In this document: positions 43,241 to 56,800 of the stretch, one piece after another
How positions within the stretch are numbered: the stretch's first letter is position 1
How the letters are laid out: each line of letters opens with the position of its first letter
Source: Blastomussa wellsi
Taxonomy: Eukaryota > Cnidaria > Anthozoa > Scleractinia > Plerogyridae
DNA length: 64,000 nt
Reading direction: 5' to 3'
NCBI GenBank assembly: GCA_947652115.1
Contig: OX393571.1
Coordinates: 15,537,794 to 15,601,793, forward strand
Translations under genes and position numbers: made by a program
The notes under the pieces: generated by a model
The model's database searches: none
Seen by the model: only the letters and a program-made list of their open reading frames with translations
Told to the model about the DNA's origin: nothing

Positions 43241-44687
43241 GTGGCAAATAGAAGATTGCATTGGGGACCACTAGATTTCAAGTCCAGTCCTCCCCCCCCT
43301 ATCTCTAGGGTGGGAGAATGCAGTAGCCCGGCCTAAAGCGCGCTTTCAGACCCCAAACAAGCTGGCAAGTGGAGAAAATCGTTTTATCTCGAAATTGTCG
43401 TCTTGTGCTTCAACAGGGATTTCCCACAGAGACAAAACTTTCTCTCTCTCTCTACTTCTTTTATTTTTGTTTGCCCTTTTAATTATAAAAAAATAATCAG
43501 TTCAATGAATTTTTGCATATAGTACAGATGAATGCCTGGGCATGACGCATAATTATATTAACATGTTCTTATTGAAATTATACCATAACATACATGCAGA
43601 GCATTGCATTGATTGACATAATTATGCCACCATTAATTTATTATTTCGCTTTGAAAATATTAGTTGAAAGAGCACTGCTCTCAAAAAAGTTGATGCATAT
43701 GAGTAAATTATCCCAGGTTTTCCTTTATAGGGGGATTCATGCTGAAATCATTGTTTACATGCCCAAAAGTTCTCCCTTGCCCAAATTTCTCTTGCTGCCC
43801 TAAAAACTCTGAGTTGCCCAAAATTGGGGGGGGGGGGGGGGTGGCTGCAGCTCCTCCCACGGCCCGTACGCCAATGTTCAAAACTATGAACGAAAAGGTT
43901 GCCTTGTAATTCAATAGAGTAACCTTTAACAATCGATGCAAGTGCACAAGGTTCCAGGGTGTACTTATACTTCGGGGGTTTTGTAGGGATAGATACCTTT
44001 ACAACATTTCAACAAAATTTCATTGGTTCAAAACCAGTGGAACATAAAATGTATGTCCAGGAATGTAAAGTCAACAAACGCACACCGAGGCACATTGAGT
44101 ATTGCCAAATCAGTTACAAGGGGACGGGGGAAGAAAGAACTAAGAGGCCATGGAGGGTGGGAGTGGGGTGGAGAAATGGGCAGAAAAAAAGACCAATGTA
44201 TTAAAGGATTATTCACCACAGGCATATCAAATATCGGCAAAAATTCCCCGATATTCATGGCAGCACAATCTGCGAGACGATTGTGTTTACGCCTTGAATG
44301 CCATTTCTTGAAAATATTTTTGGTCCAAAGACTTCAGTGTGAATTTTCCAAAATTCCCAACGCTTTAAACTGTCCGCCATGTTACTTGCCTGGATGACAA
44401 AGACGGCACCTCTCGCGTCATAACCAATTTCGTATAATTACCCGAAATTGGTGGGTTAAAGAAACCCCCATGTTTATCATATTTCACACAAAACAAATAA
44501 ATATACAGGTTTTAGAAAAATACTCAATCCTACTTGCAGGTGTATACAAAACAAACTTCACTGACTTAATGTTGATCCATCCAAAAATGGCTTCAAATCA
44601 AAGTAAAATTTCAAACAACAATTCACCACTTTGGTAGAAAAACGCAGAGGAGGGAGTTATATTTAAATATGCAACATGGTAGCTTCT

Positions 44688-44889
44688 TTAACCCACTAGT
44701 GATTCTATGAGTGTTACAAGTAATAGCGTTGCTGCCAAAACTACAGCTGCTGCAACCTTGGTTAGTTTGGAATTCCACACTTTGATTCCCTCGATCTTTG
44801 GTCGTGTCACATGATCCTTTGTGTTGCCCACTTGATCCATCATTCTCCATTGCTCCCGTTTTCCTTTACGCCAACGTACTTCAGTTGTG
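44688..44889 (-). CDS. ROCO-GT gene, terminal exon with membrane segment
   Basis: Starts after TTTCAACAG with one base that completes the phase-2 codon. A basic stretch (RWRKGKREQWRMM) is followed by the hydrophobic AAAVVLAATLLLVTLIESLV and a stop four residues or fewer later. This is a tail anchor layout: the protein would face the cytosol with its C-terminus in a membrane. Confidence 0.65.
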
Positions 44890-47800
44890 CTGTTGAAAGA
44901 ACAACGGCAGCTGTTGATTAATTTACGTATTCCAACATGCGTGTGCCATTCGTCAATAACCGATGTTTACGGCTGTGCAAAGCAAAGAAGGCCTATTGAC
45001 CGTGTCGGTCACTTTATTAGAAGGTGGTTGTGATTCCCAGCGATCCAAATCCCCCATTTCCCATTACCATTTTCCACCCTTCAGGCGCCTCCCGGGGGAG
45101 GAGGGGAACTCCCCTATATTAGGTATATAGGTATGTGCTGCCCCAAAGGGTATCGTTTTTGTGCCGTTTTGTCGAGTTTTGGTCTGAAAATGGGTATAGA
45201 TTTTGGCTTTTATGGTCTGAAATTGAGTATGGTTTTTGGGGGAACATTTACCAAAGCTTATAAACATTTTTCTTTTCAGTAACTGGGACGGGTAAGTGAT
45301 GAGAAAGAAATAGATACAAAAAATCATTCCAGCTAAATTGTACCTAGCGGGTGTAAAACGGGTGTATATTTTCAAGGTCCAATCTGAAAACGGGTATGGA
45401 TTTTTGAGGCCAGGTCTGAAAATGGGTGTGGAAAAGGGCATGCATTGGTCGGAAATAGGGTCTGGATTTGACGATCCGGGCGGCACACCCCCACCAAAAA
45501 TTACAAGGAGTACCCCCTCCCCTAGGAGGGTTAGGGTTTTATATTGCAGGGCCCAGTGTTGACAATACAAACTACCTTATCCAACTGCACAGTGATTTAT
45601 CCGATGTGCATTATCCACGTGGTATCCACCCTTTGAACTACTGGGGCCAAAAATGCTGAAGAAAATGTTGTTGAGAACCCTACATCGACGGTGCCCAACT
45701 GTTACCGTGGAGAAACGTTTGTAGGGCCTGGGGCACTAAGGTGTAGCGCGATACTGGTACAATGTATCCCCGCTTGGGCTTTGAACGCGGGTTCAGGGGA
45801 TGACAGATCTCTCCCCCAAACACTCCCCCCCCCCCCCCCCCAATACGTAAATAGTGACTGGATACGAATCTGCGTGAGTGCTTATCAAAACACTAAACCG
45901 AAGCAAGAGATCAACTGGACATTATCGTGGCCATTTTAATGCATGTTTCGCCAAAACAGTGCGACTTACTAAATACCTTAGCTAATACACGAAATGCCCC
46001 TAAAACAACAGAAATCTATCAAGGGAATTTTTGAAAGGATAATAAATTGCAATTAGACACTGACAATTTTAAAAATGTCTACCAGACTTCCAAAAAAAAA
46101 GGTAGAAGGCCTTTATAGATGCACATAATAGCACTCCTGTTATAGCTTTAGTACACTATTAATAATAATTATTAACAAAAGGGAACCATTAGTTTTAGGT
46201 ATCCATTGATACAAATCTGTTCAACTTAAACGCTTAAGCCTAGTCTTCATATTTTGGAAAAATCCCAGACGATCGGAGATTTCACTGCTTCCCGGCCGTC
46301 CCAGATTTTCCGACTAATGATTTTGTCTCTTCAAGTGCTATTCTCTTCCAGTATTTACATTCACACGCTTAATACCAGTGATTGCAGAATATTTTAAGTA
46401 CCTCTCCTCTTTTGTTTCAATTTGCCCTGTTTGTTGAAATCTACTTGTCGTTTGGTGGAATGTATCTTGTTTAAGGCAGGACTCGTTTTGTTCCTGTGTA
46501 GAAAAAGTAATGCAGAAAACAGTTTCGGATTGGAACCAAAGAAAGAATGACTATTTCAAATCATGCGATAGGCTGATGAAATGAAACTCTGAGGGCATGT
46601 ATGAGAGTGCTGGAATCTCAGTTATCCGTTCAATTTTGGCGATTTCTCAGCTAACAATTGAATTAGGGTCTAGCGCCCGGGGGGGGTACTCCCGTATGAA
46701 AATGACGGGGGTGCTCGTCGGAAATTTTCGAAAACACCCCTAAAAGGTACCAGAATCTCATTTTGTGGGCGTGGCTCAGAGTAATTTTTACCCCTAAAAG
46801 GTACCATTTTTCTTATTTCTCTTTTGTAAAACAAATGCGGGCCTATACGGAAGGCCCCTAAAAGGTACCACAACATCTTAAGCGGCGGTCATTTTAGATT
46901 TTTGCACCCTAAGCGGTACCAATTCACAAATTTTACCCCCTAAAAGGTACGACGAGCACCCCCGTCATTTTTATAGGGGAGTACCCCCCCCCCCCCCGGG
47001 GTCTAGCGCTGGGATGCTGTCGGACGGGTTTCTGTGTTTAAGGTGGCTCATCATGGTTTCTGAAAATCGACCTTTTCTCGATATCGAGACCTAAACTTTT
47101 AAAACGAATCAACGTCCCTTGTAGTATAAATGTAGGTCTTCAACACTGCAAAGTTTGAAAAAATTATATGAGAGCGTTTTTTGATTTAAAAGTTCGACTC
47201 AGTATCTGTTAGTCATCATCATCATCATCATATCCTTTATTTAAACACGATAAAATTTAAAGCTAAAGCTTGTGGGGTCGTGTAAAAAATAGTTACAATA
47301 TGAAACGATGTTAAAATATGGATAAAATTACTCATACAACTAACATGAATATAATTAATTCCTAAAAAGAGTAATATTTAAATAAGTTCGCGTAACTACA
47401 TCTAAATAAAAATAACTGCTAAAATTAAGACATAAAATATTTAAAAGCAATTAAAATCCTGGTAGTGCCTTGGCAGCGACTGAACCGACTGGGCGCTAAA
47501 ATCAAGCTCTTTAAAATAAAAGTCTTTCTTTACTTTACGATAAAAATCAGTAAACTGCCCCGTAAAATAAGTCGAGACAGCATTCCAAAGGATAGCGCCT
47601 CTGTAGCTAACAGAGTTTTTAAGAAACTTCGAATTAAAACGCGGGACGATTATGTTATTACTCCTTCTAAAACTGTATGCAGTGCAAGGTTTATTTGCCA
47701 AATACGAAAGAGCCGCTGGTGCTTCGCCTATAAACACGCTATGAAATAATTTAATTAATCGTAGTTTATAGTAAAATGCTAAAGTGTTCCAATTCGACTG

Positions 47801-50800
47801 ACGATATACTTCATTAGTATGCATATCGTAGGGTAAGTTATATATTATTCTGGCTGCCCTTCGGTGAAGTATTTCCAATGATTGTAGAAGGTCTGTATTT
47901 GAACAGCCACCCCAAACTACCAGACCATACAAAACGGATGGCAATATTATCTTAAAGTACAAGTCCAATTGGGCGTTTCGGCTTAAAAACGAACTCCTTT
48001 TCAAGAGATTCAGTTTGTTAACAAAGCTCTTTTTTACATCTGTAAGGTGGTTGACCCAGGAAAGCCTGTCGTCAAGAGTAATGCCCAGAAGACGAGTATG
48101 TTTTGCCCACTCGATCCGTTCCTCTCCAATAGTCACTGGAATTAGCGGGCCGATATATGGTTTATTTATCAAAAGCATAACTTCGCACTTAGCCGAATGA
48201 GGGGTTAGAGAGTTCTCTAGGCACCAGCTATTCAGTTCGGATAAAGCTCTATTTAAAGAGGTAACAGTGTTATCGACAGTGTCACCAATACAATAAACAG
48301 TGGTGTCATCTGCGTACATATAGATAGAGCCAGAGGTGACAGCATTTGGGAGATCATTAGTATACAAAGCGAACAACGTGGGGCCGAGTACTGACCCTTG
48401 GGGAATCCCGCAGGTAACGTTAAGCACAGTTGAGTGATGGCCATTTACTACCGAAAATTGAGTTCTTTCGGTTAGATAATCAGTCAGCCATGATAGTAGG
48501 GAACCCTGAACTCCGAATTGAGAATTCAACTTATGCAGTAGCATAGCATGAGATACACAGTCAAAAGCTTTTTTGAAGTCAACAAAGGCCACAGCAACCA
48601 CCTTATTGGCATCAATTGCTGTTCTCCAGATTTCCGAAAGATGTACCAGCAGTAGTTCAGTGGAGTGCCCCTGGCGGTAGGCCCATTGTCTATCTGTGAC
48701 AAGGTTATTTTGGAAAACATGTCGGACGACTGCATCGGATACACAAGATTCCATAATCTTGCTAGGAACACTAAGAAGCGATATCGGTCTGTAATTGTTC
48801 ATATCAGCTTCATCATTTTTCTTGTATACCGGAATCAGGCGAGCTTTCTTCCAATCGTTAAAGGTTTCTCCAAGGTTAGCGCAGAATGAGAATAGACTCG
48901 TCAAGGGAGAGGCGATGGCAGGTTCAGCTAGTTTTAATAATTTTGGTGGTATTTCATCTGGACCTGCTGATTTGTTCGGCTTGATAGCTTTTAGTTTGCG
49001 TCGGACCAGATCCTCGCAGACAGTGATATCAGTTACAGAGGGCACTAAATCATTGCGATTACTTTGCTGTGGAAGGTTGCTGTTAACTCGTCCAAGTCTG
49101 GTGCCAATATTAGCAAAGAAATCGTTTATTAAGTTTGCCTTTTCTGTGTCATTGACGGCAAGGCTTCCATCCTGCCTCTTTAATGGACCAATTTTATTTC
49201 TTCTGACTGGATTTGTTGCTTCTGCAATTAAATTCCAGTAAGCCGCTGCAGACTTAACCTCAGCCAACTTTTCGTTGAAGTACCGCGCCTTTGCGTTTCT
49301 TATCTCAGATGTGATCTCATTTCTTACTTTCTTATATCTTGCGTATATTTCTTGATCTTTAGTGCTAACTGCTTTCTTAAACAACTTAAACCTTAAATTC
49401 ATCTTTCGTCTGATGTCATTATTTATCCAAGGAGAAGATTGACTTCGGATCTTAACACGCTTCAAGGGTGCATGTAAATCACAAATATCTTTGAATAATT
49501 TGTACCATGCCCAGAGAACATCGTCCTTATCCTCGAAAACCTGAGCTACTTGAAACGGCGCAGCAATAACATCGTCTCGAAATTGATCAACCTGAAACTT
49601 TTTGTAGTTCCTAACATTTACCACATTTGGCGGCGGCCGTTTGAGCTTGAGATTAAGAGTTGCATATATTAGACAATGATCTGAAAGTCCCAAGGGTATT
49701 ACGCCTTTACGGTTGATTAGATTGGGCTTTGTTGTGACAATCAAATCAATTAACGTGCTTGATCCAAGTGTGATCCTAGTGGGCTTGTTTACAATGTTCT
49801 GCATATCAAAAAGCTGAAACAAAGTCAACAGTCTTCTCGTTTTGGGATGAATTTCAGTTCCTGTTCTGTTATCAATACCTTGGAGGTCACAGTTGAAGTC
49901 ACCAAGTAAAATAATAGTGGCAGTTTTCATCCACGCCTTCTCTAAAACACCATATATGTCCTCGAAAAAGTTAGGGCATTCAAGTTCCGATCTGTAAATA
50001 ACTGAAAATAATGCAGAAGTAGTGGGAAATTTAATCTGGACCCAAATTGCCTCAAGATGTTTTGAGGCCAAATCTTTACGATGGGTCGTCTTCAAATACT
50101 CAGCACAGTACATGATACATCCGCCTCCTTTGCATTTAGTCCTGTCTCGACGAAAGATTTTCATCCCATCTATGTACAAAAGATTATTAGAAATTGAGCT
50201 GTCCAGATGAGTTTCTGTAATGGCAATTATATCAAAACGGCAAACGTGTTGTAGTACTCGTAGCTCGTCGATCTTATTTCGGATACTACAGACATTCAGA
50301 TGAGCAATTTTTAAGTCCTTAGTTGAGGAGTTTAGATGTAGAGCAGCTTGTTGAAGATAATTATCATCATCCCCAAGGTTCGCATTGTTTAGCGAAGCTA
50401 CAACGTTAGAATTAAGTTCATTGTGAGTGCTGTCCTCCTCTGTTAGAGACTCATTCCCAGTTTGGTCAAAAAAAGAGTCACTGAAATTAGGGAGAGAACA
50501 AAAAGCACACTCCCAATCAAGTTGATGGTTTTCCAAATAATATTTGAAAACTTGCTTGCCCATACCTATGCATCTTGCGTGGAACCATTTATCGCATACG
50601 GCACACAAGATGGCGTCCTGGTTGCTTCGGACGGACTTCTGGCATTCGCCGCAGGGAAACTTTATGCCAGTTCGGGACGGACCAGGATTGGGATGGACAT
50701 CACCAGAAAGCTTGTTCAGTTGGAATGAACAAATCCCAGACACGTCGTAAGGAACACGGCAAGCCATAAACGCTCTGTTCGTTCTCTTATTTGGAAACAT

Positions 50801-53800
50801 CAAGGAGCTTGGAAGTAGAATAAAAGCTTTAACGGGTTCTGTCCCTGTTCCATTCGTCTCCAGATGTTGACGCGAATAATGGTAGCCATACTTATAGTAT
50901 TCAGCATCTCGAACAGTTAAAATAAGGAAATGAGTGATAAGAATATGCGAAATAAGCAAAATATCGCTGGAGAATAACTTAACACGTCCGGCCGCCATGT
51001 TGTCTCTTGTTCTCTCTAGTTCGTTGATTCCAGCGACTTCCTGCAGATTGAAACAATGTCCTTTCCATGTTTTATACCTTTCGCATAGAACAACTTTCCT
51101 GAAAGGTTTCGTCTAGTTTGCTTCACTAGATTTCTCTCTATGAACGTAAAAGTAATGTATTTAATATTCACATTTTTCTCATAGAAGGACCGTCTTTGAT
51201 ATGGGAGCGTCTATGTAAAAACTAGTCGATAGAATTGTTTTAAAATATCTAGATCGAAAGTATAACATGTTATGTGCTTTCCCTGAAAATTTCAAAGGCA
51301 TTGAACTATTTTAAGAGCACGAAATAATTATAAAAATATAGGGTACCTTTGCATTTGTTACGGAAAGTTTCGTTATCAGATTTTTTGTTGAAAGCTGGTT
51401 TATTTCAGAAGTTTCCCATTTGTCTATATTCTACATATTTGTGTGCTATGGAATCGGTAAGTTTGTCATGCTTGACTTGCCGCCCTTGACTACAGCCTGG
51501 GCGATCGTGAAAATTTTATTCTTAATACAATAGCAATTAATTAGCATAAGGCTGCGGTGAGGCATCGCATGCGACGTGTAGCAGCTCTCGTTTAAGATTG
51601 CAATTCTACTGCAGCTATTATTGTTTTAGGGACTACTGGCATTATTCCTGCCATTCATGTCAGACCTTGCGAGAGCTGCTACATCGCCCATCGCAGTCTC
51701 ACAGGCGTCACCACAGCCTTATGCTAATTGCTATTCTATTAACAATGAAATTTTCAAATGAATACTATAAGGGATGAATACTATAAGGGACGTTGATTCG
51801 TTTTAAAAGTTTAGGTCTCTATATCGAGAAAAATGTCGATTTTCAGAAACCATGTCGTCATCGTTTCGTTGCTATGGTAACACCGATGCCAGTGAAATCT
51901 GCATTTTTGGAAACATTATTCAATCTCTAGTAAATGTGCCAAACATCTTGCCCGACCGACCCAAGACAGTGAAGTATTGGCTTTTTAAAGTTGGGTTGGT
52001 GTGGTTCTCAAAAACTGAGATGAGCCACATTTGTGGGCTTTCTCGCTCGATTGAGGGACTGAATTTTTAACGAGAATCTTGTATATCAACGTTAATTAGA
52101 AACTCTATCGTCCCACCCCACCTATATGGTTAGTGAGTGCCCTTTCTAAACTATACAATATTACCAACCTACTTCATCTTACCTGATTTTTAAGCATTGG
52201 CTCTTCGACCTCGGGTGAGATCAATGTCTCTCCGATAGTTTTGTTATTCATGTCTTCAGTTGAGCCCAATTCCCTGTTGATGCAGGTGTAACCATGCCCG
52301 TGTTCCCAACCTGAGAATGAGTAATATGAGAAATATGTCAAATATCTGAGACTTCTTGGAAACGGATATTGAAAATCACTTTTTGGTCAGAAATAAGAGT
52401 TGAAGCTTACATTTTTCTTGCTTCTGAACAGCCACAGGCCTTCGCCATGGTCGAAGTGGAGATTTTGTTGCCCCATCGTCCTCTTCATAAATGTCTTTTA
52501 CCCTCTCTAGAAAAAATGACGAGTTTTTGAAATTACTTGATCATTTCTAGTAATATACAGGCAATTGGCAAATACGTTGTTCGTCCTTATCGGGGCGTTT
52601 ATGATCATTGATCTGTCAACGAGATGCGGATTGTAAACAGGTAGATGGACCGACAGACATGGTCAGTCAGGCAGACAGACGGACAAGGAGATGACAGATA
52701 GATGGACAAATGCCCATTTAGACTTAAGAAGGGAACCTTAATGAATACATTTCTAACCTTGGACCAAGGAAATAATTTCTTTGGTAAGGGTTGTGCACTG
52801 CTTTGACCAGACGAAAGTCTTTTCGTAACGCGTCTTCAATATCTTTGCATCCTGTAACCTCTGTGATCTTGGTTTTTCCTTGACGGCACGAATTGCTGAG
52901 GCCCAATCTTTGGCATTTACTGAATCCACAACACACGTCAAAGCCAAGCGATCTCCCAATTTTGTAAGAGCTTTTGCAAATCCCGAGTTACCACTGACCA
53001 GAATTGGCAGACCAGCAGATAATGCTTCAAGAGCGGTCAAACCAAAGCCTTCCGTTCTTGATGGCATAATGGCAAGATCCACTTCACATAACAACTTAGC
53101 TAGCTCCTCCCTGCTTTTTATAAAGCCACGCACGGAAAGTTGACGAGGAGAGATGCCTTGCTGGAGTAACTTCTCGTTCACTTCTTCTTCATTCCCACTG
53201 GAAGCACCTACAGCGTAAAGATGGTATCTTGCGTCCTTCAGTTCTGCAATGGCTTTCGCCGCTATGTCAAATCCTTTGAGCTCAAAATCTTCCGGATCAC
53301 CACGGCCAAACATCAGTACATAGAACTTTTCTCTGTCTTCTTTGGCCTGCTCACATTTTTTAAATTCGTGGAAGATGCTGGGATCCGGAGTGATTTCAAA
53401 CACCTTCTTTTTTGGATAAGGACGGAGGTACGTCTTGAAGTCCTCTGTTAACTTGGGTCCGACTGCAACCACGAGGTCAGCCAGTGCACTGAGTTTCACC
53501 TCCGTCTGGTGTTTCTGCTCGCCTTTTGAGATGTTACAAGAATACTTCTTGTACATGGCGAGTTCTTCAGGAGCGGTATGCTCAAACTGAACCCAGACGC
53601 ATTTTGAACAAAATCGTTGGATCAGCTGTGCTTGTTTCCCGAGCTTTACTCCATGCCCGACCACAACGTCGATCACGGGTAATTCGTTTGGAGGAAAGCC
53701 TAGCAAATCAAGGTCATCGTAGCCGGGCTGTTCTTGTGCTAGTATAATAGCGATGCGGTTGTTTGCTGCAACGCGCTTGTCTTCTTCACTGCACTTTGTA

Positions 53801-56800
53801 ACGTAGAAACTGACCTCCAGATTCGGATTTTTTGCCAGCTCTATCGCTAGTTGCCTGTTAATGGTTGGGAGACCTCCTTTGGATGAACCCCACTCTCCAG
53901 CTAAAAGCAAAACTTGCTTTGCATTGGTTGAATAACGTGACACATTCAGGAGAGGTTCTTGCGAAGGCCATGCTGTTTCTAGTTTCCCTGGGATCAACAT
54001 GAACAAATATTCATTAAACGACAACAGTACAATATAAGCGAAATGTACCTTTCAATCAATAAACCCAATGGAAACGTAAGAAGGTTATACAGTATTAGAG
54101 CTGAAGGTTCCAAGGGCAAATAACGAAACTCCCTACCTGATTCATCAGGAACGTTGTTGTTATTCACGGCCTGAAAAATAGTGATCCGGTTATACAATTA
54201 TCAAACAGTATAATCCTTAGCAGAGCATATTTGATTTAACAAGTAGATTCCATGTTGCCGCTCTGTTCAGTAATAGATCACTGATGACGTCCAAATGTGG
54301 TAAGAACAAAAAAGTGGCACACGAGGCGAATCACTGATGTTCTTATCACATTTTGACGTCAGTCTGTGATCTATTAGTGAACAGATGCACATGGAATCTA
54401 TCTGTTTTATAGAATAAAGAAACAAATATAAAAAGCTTGACGTCATCAGTGCGAATGTCCTTTAACAGATCATAGATAGGAACCAATTAAAATGCGTCCA
54501 TAATAGGGTATTAACATGACTTTTTGAGGGATTATTGTTTTATCTTGAAGTCTAAATCCGAATTTGTTTTCTGCCTTCTTCCCATTTATAACAAGTAGAC
54601 AGATTTTTCTCTCTGAAAACTATTCGTTTTGTGTGAAACTGAACTTCAAAGATTGCTGTTCGCTCGTACTCAACTCAATAACCTCGATGGTTTTCCCGCG
54701 TCAAACGGACTGAACGTAATCTGATTGGTTTAAATTCATCGTGTGAACCAATCAGCTTCAGGGCCGTTGCGGCCCGCACAGCGTATGTTTTGACGACGCC
54801 AAATTTCAATTTGGCCGAGTATATTGATAACACTAACCAATAAGGGTCACTAAGATAATGAGGGCTGCGTCCTACGGAGTCAGTTCTGATCTGATCCCGA
54901 TTTCCATGTGTTAGCTAATAGAGCCGATCTCAATCTCATACGACGATTTTTACTGATATATGTTCTATATAAGCACCATCATTCGCTATTCATTCATGTA
55001 ACTTACTGGAAACATTTGATCCAATACATATAATTGCCAAACTCAGATAATTTAAAATTATGCAATCTAGTGTAAAGCCTGAAACGTTGCAGTCTCTCCC
55101 ATTGTCCATGCTGTTTTGTGACACCAATGGCAAAATATGTATAAAAGAGCTCTCTTACCTGAATCCAAGGGTCGAATTTTTCTTCAGGCAAGAAGGGATC
55201 AAAGCCGTTAGTATATTGACAACAGAGAGGGTGGGTTTTCAAAGAAATGTAGTGGGCACAGTCGTCATGTAAGCAGCCGTCTGTGTCGTGCCAGATACAG
55301 CTGCCCGTGTTGGAGTCCACCTTTCCAGCACACAATCTGCATTGAGCGCACAACTTCCACGTCATTGAACGCAACCAGTGGCACTGTTCACGCATTTTCT
55401 CCATACTCCTTTCCAACCAGCTAGAAAAAAAATCCATTTTATTATAACAATCGAATGTCCGCAGCACAGAAGTCATCAAACCATTGAAAGCGATTGCACT
55501 ATATCTTTACTGGGCATTCTCACCGTTGTTTCATCTGATTTACAATGCACTCGGCTTTGCTCTGACAACGCAACAAAATTGTCAACATTGAAATGGGGAG
55601 GGGGAGGGGGTGCTGGATAATATGAGCTTTGGTACCCAAATTGGTGGTAATTTGTTCAAGTGTCTCGACAGCTTTGTCCACGATTGTAACATTTTATTGT
55701 AGGTATCTTATGATCTGTCAGTGTTATTTGTTCGTTTCCTTCGGCTGATCGAAGAGTGCAATAAATATATTTTTTCATAGTGTATTGTGTAGCTGCCAGA
55801 GGAGATATAAAGCATCCGGGCCTGGCTATTTTCTCAGTTAGTGGGCATTGGTTTGGATGGTTTTCATGCCCGGTAGTAAGAAAATAGTCACACATTTTTA
55901 AGCTACACATTCTTCCATTTTTCCTAGATATAAGAAACTTTAATTTCATACGTGTTAGGCAATGTCCTATGCCTGCTTGTTGACCGGCCTATTAGAGATG
56001 TTCCTGTTACTAAACAACTTTTGAGACCAAATATTCCCATTATCGCGAAATTTGAAATGTCGCAAGAGTTTTCTTGCTACAACAAAACATTCGCATTTCC
56101 AGAATTGTGATCATATCACGTTAAGAAGCAAACCTGATTGAGGCTTACCTGTACACCTCTGAGTGAAATCCCGAATCACCATAGAAAGGATCTGAGTTGT
56201 CTTGTGACCAAAGGTGCAACTTTATGACGCTTTTAAAGCATACCAATCCAAGGAACACTTTGCCATCTAAAACGAAGCGCGCTGCATTAGCATAAATTTT
56301 CTGCTGCTCACAAGAACTTTTCGTCGCCGCCCACACTCCAAAATGCACGACAAGCCGGGAGAACAACCCAACAGGTACATACTCGGTCTTGAAAGTGAGG
56401 TACACTGGTGAAGATGAGACGTCGTTTGCTGCTGGGATGAGTTCCCTTCCAGGCCTTGCTGTTAGCATGCATGGGACTAAGTAAATTTCTTCGTTTTCCT
56501 TACTAGGGCAACGAAAAAGAAGGTTAAATTTTTCCATCAGGAACAGCAATGATTGCTCAACTTCATTCACATTCAGTTCTCTGCAAGCATGATCAAGAAG
56601 CTCTTTGGAGATAATGCCTTTCTCTTGAAGCTTTTTCCGATGGCTGCGGATCTTTGTACTTTCCTCTCTGCTCGGTACGACAGTTATTATTTTACAAAGA
56701 ACGTTTACAAGCCACTGCGGATCCAATACCACTAAGCCATTTGGATCGTTCGCACGCTCATGATAGATCACTGCGCCACGATCATGGAGAAAGTGCAAAA

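Larger units (their letters stand above)
42190..44330. repeat. Segmental duplication, copy 2
   Basis: Copy of 11400-12674 joined to 19299-19600, with the Ngaro element absent. It includes a pseudo-exon, a greatly expanded 23-base minisatellite and the same tail blocks (GCATAATTATATT, GTGCACAAGGTTCCAG). It is in the same orientation as copy 1, about 31 kb away. Confidence 0.8.
47055..51853. repeat. Inverted repeat of about 75 bases around the LINE
   Basis: 47055-47126 and 51779-51853 are reverse complements with a few mismatches (CGTTGATTCGTTTTAAAAGT, TTTAGGTCTC, TCGATTTTCAGAAACCATG). They enclose the LINE and a further fold-back at 51531-51732. They could be the ends of an older fold-back element into which the LINE jumped. 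Confidence 0.7.

Noticed and set aside
42958..43336. Plus-strand frames of 97 and 121 codons
   Set aside because: Created by the 23-bp minisatellite, whose period opens all frames.
45064..45570. 168-codon minus-strand frame
   Set aside because: Built of short repeats (GGTCTGAAAATGGGT) that keep several frames open; no domain, and it lies in an intron-like repeat.
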